DNA of 64,000 nt from JBNFVY01 sp049943335 (GTDB taxonomy: Bacteria > Pseudomonadota > Alphaproteobacteria > Rhodobacterales > Rhodobacteraceae): contig NZ_JBNFVY010000007.1 of assembly GCF_049943335.1 (NCBI RefSeq), positions 49,213 to 113,212 of the forward strand. The letters run 5' to 3'. The notes beneath the pieces were generated by a model. That model worked only from the letters and a program-made list of their open reading frames with translations. It made no database searches and was not told where the DNA came from. Shown here piece after piece: positions 38,101 through 46,210 of this stretch. The position numbers and the translations under genes were made by a program. Position 1 is the stretch's first letter; every line of letters starts with the position of its first letter.

Positions 38101-39003
38101 ATGAGCGAATGGCTCATGGCGTTGGAAGGCACCCCGGACGGGCATGACCTTGCTCTGTGGTTGGCGCTGGTGGCGGCGTTCCTGCACGCGTTGTTCGGCG
38201 CACTGCAAAAGGGGCGCCACGACCCGTGGTTATCGCGCGGCGCGATCGACGCGTCTTATTCGTTGATGGCGATGCCATTCGCGCTGTTCGTCGTGCCATG
38301 GCCCGAGCCGCACATGTGGCCGATTTTTGCCGGCGCCATCGTGCTTCACTTTGCCTACAAAATTGCCCAAGGCGTTACCTACAGCCTTGGCGCCTTTACG
38401 GTTGTGTACCCGGTCGTGCGCGGCACGGCGCCTCTTTTCGCAGTGATCGGGGCAGGGCTGGTTTTTGGTGAGCGGTTCTCGCTGCTGCAGTGGCTGGGTG
38501 TGGGAGTTCTGTTGGCGGGGACCTACGGGCTGGCCGTCTATAACCTGCGCACCATTCGTTTGCAGCGCGAGACCCTGGTGCCTGCCCTGGTCTGGGCCGT
38601 GGTCACCGGCATGTTCGTCGCCGCCTATACCACCTATGACGCCTACGGTATTCGCGCCACCGCGAACCCGTTCACCTTTCTTGCGTGGTTCTTTTTTACC
38701 GACGGGCTGATCCTGCCATGGTTGGTCGCGCTGCGCTGGCGTCGCATGTCGGACAGACCGGCGCTTGGGCCGCTGGCCGCGCGCGGGATCCTGGGCGGGG
38801 TGACCGCCTTTGCCTCGTTTGGTGCGATCATGATGGCCACGCGGCTGGACAGCGTAGGCGAAGCGGCGGTTTTGCGCGAAACCTCGACAGTTTTTGCCGC
38901 GCTCATTGGGTGGGTGGTCTTGAATGAACGGGTCGGGCCACGCAGATTGACACTAATGACGATGATCGCGTTGGGCGCGGTCATCGTGGAGTTTGGAGGA
39001 TAG
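38101..39003 (+). CDS. EamA/DMT-superfamily transporter
   Basis: A 300-residue ten-helix drug/metabolite transporter. Both EamA halves are present, ending in the typical VVLNERVGPRRLTLMTMIALGAVIVE. Its substrate is unknown. It lies six bases after ftsY and its stop is one base before the yciB start, so the three genes form a compact operon. Confidence 0.88.
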   Translation: MSEWLMALEGTPDGHDLALWLALVAAFLHALFGALQKGRHDPWLSRGAIDASYSLMAMPFALFVVPWPEPHMWPIFAGAIVLHFAYKIAQGVTYSLGAFTVVYPVVRGTAPLFAVIGAGLVFGERFSLLQWLGVGVLLAGTYGLAVYNLRTIRLQRETLVPALVWAVVTGMFVAAYTTYDAYGIRATANPFTFLAWFFFTDGLILPWLVALRWRRMSDRPALGPLAARGILGGVTAFASFGAIMMATRLDSVGEAAVLRETSTVFAALIGWVVLNERVGPRRLTLMTMIALGAVIVEFGG

Positions 39004-39004
39004 T

Positions 39005-39619
39005 GTGACCGACACGCCTGAAAAGCCCATCTCGGCCGGCCTGAAATCAGCCTTGGAACTGGGGCCGCTGCTTCTGTTTTTCGCCGGCTACATGCTGCTG
39101 AAAGACCGCGAATTCACCATCGGCGCGGAAACCTATTCCGGGTTCATCGTGATCACGGCCGCGTTTATTCCATTGCTTGTCGCTTCGACACTGATCTTGT
39201 GGCGCCTGTCGGGAAAACTGAGCCCCATGCAAATTTTGACCCTGGTGTTGGTGATCGGCATGGGGGGGTTGTCAGTCTGGTTGAACGATGAGCGGTTCTT
39301 CAAGATGAAACCCACCATCCTTTATGTGTTCTTTGGCGCGGTGCTGGGATTCGGGTTGACGCGTGGGGAAAGCTACCTTCGGGTTGTAATGGAAGGGCTG
39401 ATGCCACTTCAGCACGAAGGGTGGCTGATCCTGACCCGCCGGTTCATGGCGTTCTTTTTCGCCTTGGCCGTAGCTAACGAATTGATCTGGAGAAATTTTT
39501 CCACGGAACTTTGGGTCAACTTCAAGATTTTCGGCCTGACTATCGCGATGTTCGCGTTTTTCCTTAGTCAGAACAGACTGTTTTCTGCATACGCGGCAGA
39601 AGACGAAAATGGCGTATAA
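39005..39619 (+). CDS. yciB: Inner membrane-spanning protein YciB (septation protein A)
   Basis: A 204-residue multi-spanning membrane protein with the family segments ALELGPLLLFFAGYMLL, MKPTILYVFFGAVLGFGL, LTRRFMAFFFALAVANELIWR and WVNFKIFGLTIAMFAFFLSQ. YciB is tied to cell-envelope and septum organisation. The GTG at 39005 follows GGAGGA; a TTG 12 bases upstream would overlap the EamA gene and is less suited. Confidence 0.9.
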   Translation: MTDTPEKPISAGLKSALELGPLLLFFAGYMLLKDREFTIGAETYSGFIVITAAFIPLLVASTLILWRLSGKLSPMQILTLVLVIGMGGLSVWLNDERFFKMKPTILYVFFGAVLGFGLTRGESYLRVVMEGLMPLQHEGWLILTRRFMAFFFALAVANELIWRNFSTELWVNFKIFGLTIAMFAFFLSQNRLFSAYAAEDENGV

Positions 39620-39660
39620 CAGCCACCTTTCTGCCCGAAATCGTGGTTAACTTTAGCGTC

Positions 39661-40311
39661 ATGAAAAGGATCATGACACTCTATTGGCAGGCTCTCGGGC
39701 ATTACATGCCGTCCATCTGCGGACGTAAGATTGTCGGGCTGACTCTGTTCGCATGCGTCTTTCTAGGCGCGCAAACAGATATCGGGATCGAATCCTCGGG
39801 GGGGATTCATCCTTTGGTTGCCGCAACCACCGTGTATATCCTGTTCATGACCTACGCGAACCTGAGCCGGGTCAAGGGCCTCGTGCTTCGGTTGGAACGG
39901 ACGATGCGCGATGCCATACTGGCGACAATCGCAGTGTTTGCGGGTGTCTCGGCGGGTGCGCTGATCCTTACCAATTCGGAACTTCTGGCAATGCGCTATT
40001 TCACCATGGCCAGCATCGCCTATGCAGTGGTGTACGCCTATGGCTTTGTGAATCGCACCATGTTGACCGATTATCTCAGTTGGCCCTGGAGCGGGCTGAC
40101 ACTGGGCGTGCGGCGCGCCGGGATCATCATGGCTTTGACCTATGTGCTCAGTGCCATTCTGTCTGAATACATGATCGCGAATGGGTCAGTAGGGGCGTGG
40201 GCGCTTATGCGATTGGCTTGGCCGGTCGCAGCCCTGCGACTGGGCCATGCCCTGATCGTTGCCGACCAGCTATGGCTGCGCCGAACATCTGCCGCGGTGA
40301 CGACCGCCTGA
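39661..40311 (+). CDS. Membrane protein of unknown function
   Basis: A 216-residue protein with about five to six membrane helices (for example ILATIAVFAGVSAGALIL and AGIIMALTYVLSAILSEYM). No family recognised. A GTG 18 bases upstream is in frame. It follows yciB on the same strand after about 40 bases and is convergent with the GST gene. Confidence 0.6.
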   Translation: MKRIMTLYWQALGHYMPSICGRKIVGLTLFACVFLGAQTDIGIESSGGIHPLVAATTVYILFMTYANLSRVKGLVLRLERTMRDAILATIAVFAGVSAGALILTNSELLAMRYFTMASIAYAVVYAYGFVNRTMLTDYLSWPWSGLTLGVRRAGIIMALTYVLSAILSEYMIANGSVGAWALMRLAWPVAALRLGHALIVADQLWLRRTSAAVTTA

Positions 40312-40321
40312 TCCTACCGCG

Positions 40322-41023
40322 CTATCGTTTGAACAGGACGTCTTGCGCGGCCTTGTCCTTTGCCAGGTCGCTGCGGTTATCGGCGGCCAGCGCACGTCCC
40401 TTTTGAACGGCGGGGCGGGCACCCACGGTGTCCAGCCAGCGTTTCATGTTTGGTTTGTCTTCGAGGGTCTGTTGCTGACCTTCCCACAGACAGGCCCAGG
40501 GCCAGATCGCCATGTCGGCAATCGTGAAATCGCGACCGGCGACATATTCATTGTCCGCCAGTTGGCGGTCCAACACACCGTAGAGCCGCGCGACCTCATT
40601 GCGGTAGCGATCCTGCGCGTAGGGCAAATCGTTTGGCGGGTCCATCGCCGGGGCGTATTTCAAGAAATGATGCGCCTGGCCGGCCATGGGGCCCAGCCCG
40701 CCCATCTGCCACATCAGCCATTGGTCCACCGCGATGCGATCGCGTTCGTTGGGGCCGCAGAATTGCCCCGTCTTGCGCGCCAGGTACTGCAGGATTGCGC
40801 CGCTTTCAAAGATGGAAACCGGCGCGCCATCCGGCCCGTCCGGGTCAATAATGGCGGGCATGCGATTGTTGGGCGCGATCCTTAGGAAATCTGGCGCAAA
40901 CTGCTCGCCCGCCGCGATGTTGACCAGGTGCACGTTGTAGGGAAGGGCCATTTCCTCCAGCGCGATAGAGATTTTCCAGCCATTCGGTGTTGGCCAATAG
41001 AACAGATCGATAGGGTGCGTCAT
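40322..41023 (-). CDS. Glutathione S-transferase family protein (YfcG/Ure2-like)
   Basis: A 233-residue GST. The N-terminal thioredoxin fold reads MTHPIDLFYWPTPNGWKISI and includes APNNRMPAIIDPDG and the glutathione-contacting FESGAILQYLARKTG; the helical C-terminal domain contains GRDFTIADMAIWPWA, the N-capping box region. The TPNGWK motif and this order fit the YfcG/nu-class disulfide-bond reductases. Single gene. Confidence 0.9.
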   Translation of the reverse strand: MTHPIDLFYWPTPNGWKISIALEEMALPYNVHLVNIAAGEQFAPDFLRIAPNNRMPAIIDPDGPDGAPVSIFESGAILQYLARKTGQFCGPNERDRIAVDQWLMWQMGGLGPMAGQAHHFLKYAPAMDPPNDLPYAQDRYRNEVARLYGVLDRQLADNEYVAGRDFTIADMAIWPWACLWEGQQQTLEDKPNMKRWLDTVGARPAVQKGRALAADNRSDLAKDKAAQDVLFKR

Positions 41024-41047
41024 TTGAAAGCCTCCTTTGCAATGCGA

Positions 41048-41959
41048 TCAGAATGACGGTTTGCGCAGGATCGGCAAGGGGGGGATGCGCCGGGCACGCG
41101 GTATCAGCCGGGACCAACGTCGTTCGGTCTGGTCGGGCAGGTGGCAGGCAAGTAGCGCCAGAGGCAAGCGCGCAGGTTCGCGCAAGAAGGCACTATAGAA
41201 CTTGAACAGGCCCGGGCGCAGATAGGCCGACCAGTGGCAAATGCGGCGATCACTTGCCCCGATCACGAACCCCATGTCGCGCAAAAGGTCCAGTGTCGTT
41301 GGGCAGTCGATCTGGACATCCAGCCAGCGCGGGTCGGGCCGCGGCAGGCCCGCGCCCAGCGTGCGCACCGATGATCCGGGACGCACCAAGGTTTCATACG
41401 CCGCATCGAAAAGATCATTTTCGCGGCTGGTGACATTCAACACATCGATCCCACGTGCGCCCGGCGCGCCCAAAGCGGCCTGTGCGGCGTCCTGCATTTC
41501 AGCGGCCGCCAACAGAACCATGCGCCCGATGCGCCCGCTGCGAATTTCCGACAATGCAGACAAGGCCACCCGGGTGCCCAACGAATGTGCAACGATATGG
41601 ACGGGCCGGTCGATCTGGTCGATCAGGCCGGCCAGCGCCTGGCCCGCCCCGATTGCAGCGCGGCGGGCGGACCAGATCGTGCCGCGCGCCTCCCATCCAA
41701 GGGCAATGCAGAGCCCTTCGTCGGGGTCCGACTTGCCAAACCCCAAATGTCGCGGCCAGCTGATCGCTTTGCGGCACCGTGATGTTGGCGACAGAGACAG
41801 AATATGTTCGTGGGGGGTGGTCGGGCCTGAAGGTGAAAATTTGTAGCCGTGGATCAGTACGATTACCGGTGCTCCGGCTGGAATGGCGCTCAGCGTGCCG
41901 CCTAAATCGGCGTCGAGGGTGGCGACATCGCCTTGGACATTTGCGCGGATCAGCGGCAT
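41048..41959 (-). CDS. Alpha/beta hydrolase
   Basis: A 303-residue serine hydrolase. The oxyanion-type strand is VIVLIHGYKFSPSGP near residue 33 and the nucleophile elbow HIVAHSLGTRVALSAL near residue 120; a hydrophobic C-terminal region follows. It resembles DUF900-type or esterase-like hydrolases. The ATG at 41959 (MPLIRANVQGD) is preferred over an upstream in-frame start. Single gene, 24 bases from the GST gene on the same strand. Confidence 0.78.
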   Translation of the reverse strand: MPLIRANVQGDVATLDADLGGTLSAIPAGAPVIVLIHGYKFSPSGPTTPHEHILSLSPTSRCRKAISWPRHLGFGKSDPDEGLCIALGWEARGTIWSARRAAIGAGQALAGLIDQIDRPVHIVAHSLGTRVALSALSEIRSGRIGRMVLLAAAEMQDAAQAALGAPGARGIDVLNVTSRENDLFDAAYETLVRPGSSVRTLGAGLPRPDPRWLDVQIDCPTTLDLLRDMGFVIGASDRRICHWSAYLRPGLFKFYSAFLREPARLPLALLACHLPDQTERRWSRLIPRARRIPPLPILRKPSF

Positions 41960-42059
41960 TGGGGTGGCTCCCACAACATCTTGTGGTTGGGTGGTAGCCC
42001 GAGCATACGACACCGGCGTGAAGTCCCGGTTACAGCACCGTGACGGGTCAACCAACAAA

Positions 42060-42557
42060 TCGTAAACCGGCCCGTCCGGTGGTGTACAAATTTGCTCGCC
42101 AAAATGGTTGGTAACCCGGGCAGAGGCTTTTCATACCGGCCGCAAAAGCTTTATTAAACAGTCACTTGAACGGAGCCGTTGATTACAGCGCCGCTACAGA
42201 TTTGGGCAGCCATCAGAAGGTTGTCGTGGGCTGACCAGCCTGCCGCAGCCGGCGGCCATCCCGGACATCCATCGGTACAGAGATCGGTACAGAGATCGGT
42301 ACAGAGAAATGGCCGGGCCACGGGTGACAGCGATCGTACTTGGATCCCTGGATCGAAAACCTGCAAAGGCATCTTCGCACTCAGCAACAGCGACATGACA
42401 CCAGTGCGCTAACCGATTTATCCCACAGACCTCAGCGCTTTCCTACGGGTTCTACCCAGCTGGATACATTCGCGGAACCAGGCCGCATGTCCCGTCACCC
42501 GTGCTGCCGCGCCGCACGAAAGATGCACGACGGCAGCGCACCTTGACGGCGCGGACA
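42060..42557. other. Gene-poor stretch
   Basis: About 500 bases without a supportable gene. An 80-residue minus-strand frame (42154-42396) contains a Leu-Cys-Thr-Asp repeat made by the 12-bp DNA repeat and ends with ICSGAVINGSVQVTV, but it lacks a ribosome site and a known family. This stretch marks the change from core to accessory gene content. Confidence 0.5.
42271..42306. repeat. Three perfect copies of a 12-bp tandem repeat
   Basis: ATCGGTACAGAG is repeated three times without mismatch (42271-42282, 42283-42294, 42295-42306). It lies in non-coding DNA between the hydrolase and the DUF5519 gene. The GGTAC core makes short palindromes. It could be a slipped-strand repeat or regulator-binding iterons. 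Confidence 0.9.
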
Positions 42558-43046
42558 CTAAATTACCAAGTCCGCGACGCGACCGAGTTTGCCGCAGGCG
42601 AAATCATAAGACAGTTGCAAAAGGCCAAGAGCGGTTTCGATTTCCGCACTGTCCCTTGGGGCGTAGACCATGACCGCAGTTTTGGGGATCATACCGGCCG
42701 AGGCCATTGGATGCGGCTCGGCCCAGCCCAGTTCGATGATCCGTGGCACGGCATCCTCGGGCAGCATCATATGCATGCTACCGTCTTGCGGTGGGTGAAT
42801 GTGGGCGAATTCACTGCCGATCATGAAAGCCTCGCGGCAAGCGCATCCATGCCCGTGTTCAAGGCAGAGCGCCTCGGCACCGGGCACCGAAATTCGTGAC
42901 GGCTGGCGGGTGACAAAGGGAAAGTCAAAGGCGCGGTCCTTGAACGCCCGATAGGCCGCAGCATCAGGGTTCTGGCTGACCTGTGTGTGCGGGGCACACG
43001 GCGTCGTGACGGGCGTTGGTCCACTGCGTGGCGGAATTTTCAACAT
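42558..43046 (-). CDS. Luciferase-domain (DUF5519) protein
   Basis: A 162-residue protein. The segment EFAHIHPPQDGSMHMMLPEDAVPRIIELGWAEPHPMA is the hallmark of the DUF5519/luciferase-like domain, and REAFMIGS precedes it. The name derives from a fold-level similarity; the function of these bacterial proteins is unknown. The ATG at 43046 (MLKIPPRSGPTPV) is likelier than one 24 bases upstream. It follows the dioxygenase on the same strand after 176 bases that contain a 9-bp GC hairpin (43148-43170). Confidence 0.75.
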   Translation of the reverse strand: MLKIPPRSGPTPVTTPCAPHTQVSQNPDAAAYRAFKDRAFDFPFVTRQPSRISVPGAEALCLEHGHGCACREAFMIGSEFAHIHPPQDGSMHMMLPEDAVPRIIELGWAEPHPMASAGMIPKTAVMVYAPRDSAEIETALGLLQLSYDFACGKLGRVADLVI

Positions 43047-43222
43047 GTTGGTGCATCCTTCATCTGGCAATCCTTGGTCGGTCAGGTCGGGAATTCTGTT
43101 CGTTAAACAGTGGCGAGCCGACTACGGCTTTTCCTTGGTCCGGCTTTCCACGCCGCATGTCGCGGCGTGGCCCCTTGCCCGGTGTTGTTGGACATGGCGC
43201 CTATCACCGTCACACCCGCCAA

Positions 43223-44035
43223 TCACCCGAAGCGAAACGCGCTTTCAACGGCGCCGAGAACCCGATCTTCCAAGGTTTTCTCGCCGATATCAAAGCCCGC
43301 TGCGCCTGCCACGACATGCAGCGGGATCAGGTGCTCTTCGCGTGGGTGCGCATCACGCCCCCCCGGCGCCTCTGACCAGCGCGCCAGCCTGCGGTTGCGT
43401 TCATCGGGATCGGGGCAGGTCACTGCCTCGGCCAGCCAGGTGTCGAACTCTGTGCCTGCGGTGTCGCCGCGCGGCCCGCCGCGCATGCTCTGCATCATTA
43501 CGCCCATGTTGTGATAGGTGTTGCCGCTGCCGATAATCAGCACCCCTTCGTCGCGCAGGGGGGCAAGGGCCTGACCCAGTGCGATATGGCGTTCGGGGTC
43601 TAGATCACTGGCCAGCGACAGCTGAACACAAGGAATGTCGGCATCGGGAAAGGCGACCTTGAGCGGTACAAAGATTCCGTGATCAAAACCGCGCGTGGTA
43701 TCCTTGGCCACGGCAAGCCCGGCGTCGCGGATCAAGTCGTGAACGCGGTCCGACAGCGCCGGATCGCCGGGGGCCGGCCAGGTTAGTTCATAGGTGTGCG
43801 GGGGAAACCCGCCATAGTCGAACAGCAGGGGCGGGGCGGCGTTGTGTTGCACGGTGAATGCGGGTTCCTCCCAGTGGCCCGAAATCACCAGAAGCGCTTT
43901 CGGACGCTCGGGCAGCGTGTCGGGCAGGCTTTGCAGGTACTTGCGGTGCCGGTCCCATTCGTCAGGTGGGTTCCAGTCCATGAAAAAGCAGGGGCCGCCC
44001 CCATGCGGAATGAAATGAGTTGGCATGCGGGTCAT
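43223..44035 (-). CDS. DODA-type class III extradiol ring-opening dioxygenase
   Basis: A 270-residue LigB-fold dioxygenase. The N-terminal FIPHGGGPCFFMDW carries the first metal His; LLVISGHWEEPAFTV the second; VLIIGSGNTYHNMGVM a conserved active-site segment; and HPREEHLIPLHVVAGAAG the C-terminal His residues. The family includes 4,5-DOPA dioxygenase and YgiD. An AGGAAGGA ribosome site precedes the ATG. The aromatic substrate is unknown; no aromatic pathway genes adjoin. Confidence 0.9.
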   Translation of the reverse strand: MTRMPTHFIPHGGGPCFFMDWNPPDEWDRHRKYLQSLPDTLPERPKALLVISGHWEEPAFTVQHNAAPPLLFDYGGFPPHTYELTWPAPGDPALSDRVHDLIRDAGLAVAKDTTRGFDHGIFVPLKVAFPDADIPCVQLSLASDLDPERHIALGQALAPLRDEGVLIIGSGNTYHNMGVMMQSMRGGPRGDTAGTEFDTWLAEAVTCPDPDERNRRLARWSEAPGGRDAHPREEHLIPLHVVAGAAGFDIGEKTLEDRVLGAVESAFRFG

Positions 44036-44089
44036 GTCAGATGGTCCTTCCTGTTTCTTGTGAATTGCGGGCGATGAACCGCAAAACGT

Positions 44090-44389
44090 TCAGCGCGCTA
44101 ACCCGTTGGATGTAGTGTCTAGCCAAGGTTGTGCCATGAGGCGACTAGACGGCGCGGACGCGGTTTTGAGACGCCGATGAGACGACATGCGCGCCCAAGG
44201 CCACCCGAATTGGTGGCCAGCCAAGATCGTCAGAGCGGCAAGCGGCCAAGTCAGGTCGCCAAGCCCGCTTTCGGGCATGCGCGCCAGCATCGGATTGGCC
44301 GCGATGCCGGAAATCGCCCCTTCAAGGCAGACCAAACCTGCGAAACCTGTCGCAATCCAATACGTGGTATTTACGGCCCAGTCGCTCAT
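44090..44389 (-). CDS. Small membrane protein (DoxX-like, possibly truncated)
   Basis: A 99-residue protein with one clear and one weaker membrane segment (YWIATGFAGLVCLEGAISGIA; LTWPLAALTILAGHQFGWPWA). The first half resembles the start of DoxX-like proteins, which have four helices and about 120 residues; the second half does not continue that pattern, so a truncation or frameshift is possible. The ribosome site GGAGA is well placed before the ATG at 44389. DoxX-like genes are often divergent from HxlR regulators, as here. Confidence 0.55.
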   Translation of the reverse strand: MSDWAVNTTYWIATGFAGLVCLEGAISGIAANPMLARMPESGLGDLTWPLAALTILAGHQFGWPWARMSSHRRLKTASAPSSRLMAQPWLDTTSNGLAR

Positions 44390-44441
44390 GCCACATCTCC
44401 TTGTCCGCCAGAAAAACCTGAGCGTTGTTCGCTTTTCGAGG

Positions 44442-44456
44442 AATAGTTGAGCTATT
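44442..44456. promoter_or_regulatory. Candidate operator between the DoxX-like and HxlR genes
   Basis: AATAG-TTGAG-CTATT is a short inverted repeat with 5-base arms, centred in the divergent promoter region 63 bases before hxlR. It is a candidate site for the HxlR protein; the arms are short, so chance cannot be excluded. Confidence 0.35.
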
Positions 44457-44511
44457 ACGCAAAACAAAGTAGGAACGGAAAAGTAACTACGACGCGAGAG
44501 AGGGGATACCG

Positions 44512-44862
44512 ATGAACAAGACCCCACCACAGTGCCCGATGGATTCGATCCTGCGTCTGCTCATGGGGCCGTGGACAACCTACATAATCTGGGTCCTCAG
44601 CGATCAGGGGCCGAAAAGGTTCGGGGCGCTGAAACGTGCCGTGCCAGGCATATCGACACGCATGCTGACCGAACGTCTGCGGATGCTTCAGGGCGCCGGC
44701 GTTATCTGGCGCGAACAGGCCGAAACGATCCCGCCCGCCGTCACTTATGGCCTGACCGCGCGGGGCGAAGAGCTGCGAAACGTACTGGATACGCTGGGAG
44801 ATGTCGCGCAAAGATGGAAGGCAGAGGGGGTCTTTGAAGATGACGTCATACCCACCGTTTGA
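44512..44862 (+). CDS. HxlR-family transcriptional regulator
   Basis: A 116-residue winged-helix regulator: MDSILRLLMGPWTTYIIWVLSD, RFGALKRAVPGISTRMLTERLRMLQGAGVI and VTYGLTARGEELRNVLDTLG are the standard HxlR segments. The early Cys at residue 8 (PQCPMD) is where redox- or aldehyde-sensing family members carry their reactive Cys. Divergent from the DoxX-like gene, which it probably controls. Confidence 0.9.
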   Translation: MNKTPPQCPMDSILRLLMGPWTTYIIWVLSDQGPKRFGALKRAVPGISTRMLTERLRMLQGAGVIWREQAETIPPAVTYGLTARGEELRNVLDTLGDVAQRWKAEGVFEDDVIPTV

Positions 44863-44953
44863 ATGTGTCAAATCGGCAAGACTGCAGGTGTGTCAGTTTT
44901 GAGTGGGCCACATTGCGCGCCACCGCACATGCGATATCACATTTGCGAACAGA

Positions 44954-45559
44954 GTGATCGCCGTGAGGGATAGCAAGATTGCCGAGGTGCTGAACGGAGC
45001 CAGGGCAGTCTTTCTGAGATGCGGCTATGAAGGTGCCAGCGTAGATGCGATCGCCGAAGAGGCCAAGGTCTCAAAAGCGACGCTGTATGCCCATTCGCCA
45101 AGCAAGGACAGACTGTTTCTGAACGTCGTTCAAGTTGAATGTGACAGGCTCTCGGCCGAAATTTCCCGCCCGCTTTCAAGCGTCGATGATCCGCGAGCGA
45201 TCCTTGACGAGCTTTCGCGGCGTATGATCACTTTGGTCATGGATGACGACTACATTCGCCTGTTGCGTAGCTGCATCGGCGCGGTTCCGATCCTGCCCGA
45301 GGCGGGCGAAATTTACATGGAAGCCGGTCCAAGACGGGCCACCAGGATCGTCGGTGAAGTCCTTCGTGGTCTGCACGAGGCGAGATCACTGAATGTGGAC
45401 TCGGCTTATAAAGCCGCAAGCCAGTTTATTCATCTCTCGGTCTCTGGCGTCATTGTGCCGCAACTGTTGGCCGTCGATCAGCCGATCGACGCGGCGGAGC
45501 ATTCGAAAAGGGCGGTGGACGTGTTTCTGGGTGCCTATTCGGTGGGCAGCAACGGTTAA
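44954..45559 (+). CDS. TetR/AcrR-family transcriptional regulator
   Basis: A 201-residue TetR-type repressor. The N-terminal helix-turn-helix is VFLRCGYEGASVDAIAEEAKVSKATLYAHSPSKDRLF; the rest is a helical ligand domain. No ATG is available: GTG codons at 44903, 44954 and 44963 are all in frame with weak ribosome sites, and 44954 gives the usual length before helix 1. The RND pump genes lie 650 bases downstream on the same strand and are its likeliest target, though no shared operator was found. Confidence 0.8.
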   Translation: MIAVRDSKIAEVLNGARAVFLRCGYEGASVDAIAEEAKVSKATLYAHSPSKDRLFLNVVQVECDRLSAEISRPLSSVDDPRAILDELSRRMITLVMDDDYIRLLRSCIGAVPILPEAGEIYMEAGPRRATRIVGEVLRGLHEARSLNVDSAYKAASQFIHLSVSGVIVPQLLAVDQPIDAAEHSKRAVDVFLGAYSVGSNG

Positions 45560-46210
45560 AGCTAAGGGTTTAGGCAAACGATAGGCACTTCTTTTCGGCA
45601 CGGATCAGGCCGACGCCTTGACGGTCATTGCGACGCAACCTATCTGTCGCCCGAGCTTTTCCGAACCGGACGGTACAGTAATGACAAAGCGGATGCATCT
45701 AGCTGGGTCCACAAACGACACGCGTGGGTTGCAGGATGCGGCGCGCGCGGTTGCATTGCGTGGGCGCAGCGGCAAGATGATCACTGACGCGGTTGCCAAA
45801 AATGCGTCGCTCGGCAAGGGCGGCGTGCCTGGCAAACCTCTGATGAATAAGGTGCTGCTTTGCGCAGGGCCGGGCCAACGTCAGGGCCCAAGAAAGTCAG
45901 TCGCCAAGCGCCGGGCCCCGAATTTCGCGCGTGGAATTTTCGGCACGTTTTTGAACGCGCAAGTGATGGAAGATGCGCTGTCTTGGTCGGTTTTTTCAGG
46001 CGTCGAACCAGATCCCAAACCGCGCGCTCCGCTTCGGACTGAACCAACCGGCACCTTCAAGCGTACCCTATCCGACAGACAAGACGCTTCGGCTGCCATG
46101 ATTTCCGATGGGGCGATACACGAGACGCAGGGCCAAGCCACTTCTGAGCCTTTCGCATGGCGGCTCGGGTGTCATGGAACGCGTCATCGAATGATTGAGG
46201 ACTATGATCG
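45560..46210. other. Gap between tetR and the RND operon without a recognised gene
   Basis: A 650-base stretch. One long plus-strand frame (45618-46214, 198 residues) is open but Arg/Gly/Ala-rich, resembles no family and lacks a ribosome site; a 76-residue minus-strand frame (45605-45835) overlaps it. Either could be a decayed gene. The region probably also holds the pump promoter. Confidence 0.4.

Noticed and set aside
42154..42396. 80-residue frame with a Leu-Cys-Thr-Asp repeat as a real protein
   Set aside because: The repeat is simply the 12-bp DNA repeat read in frame; no ribosome site, start context or family support.
44090..44125. CTAAC...GTTGG as a third copy of the TCTAAC-N4-GTTAGA operator
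   Set aside because: Only part of the arms match and the spacing differs; it lies at the end of a coding frame.
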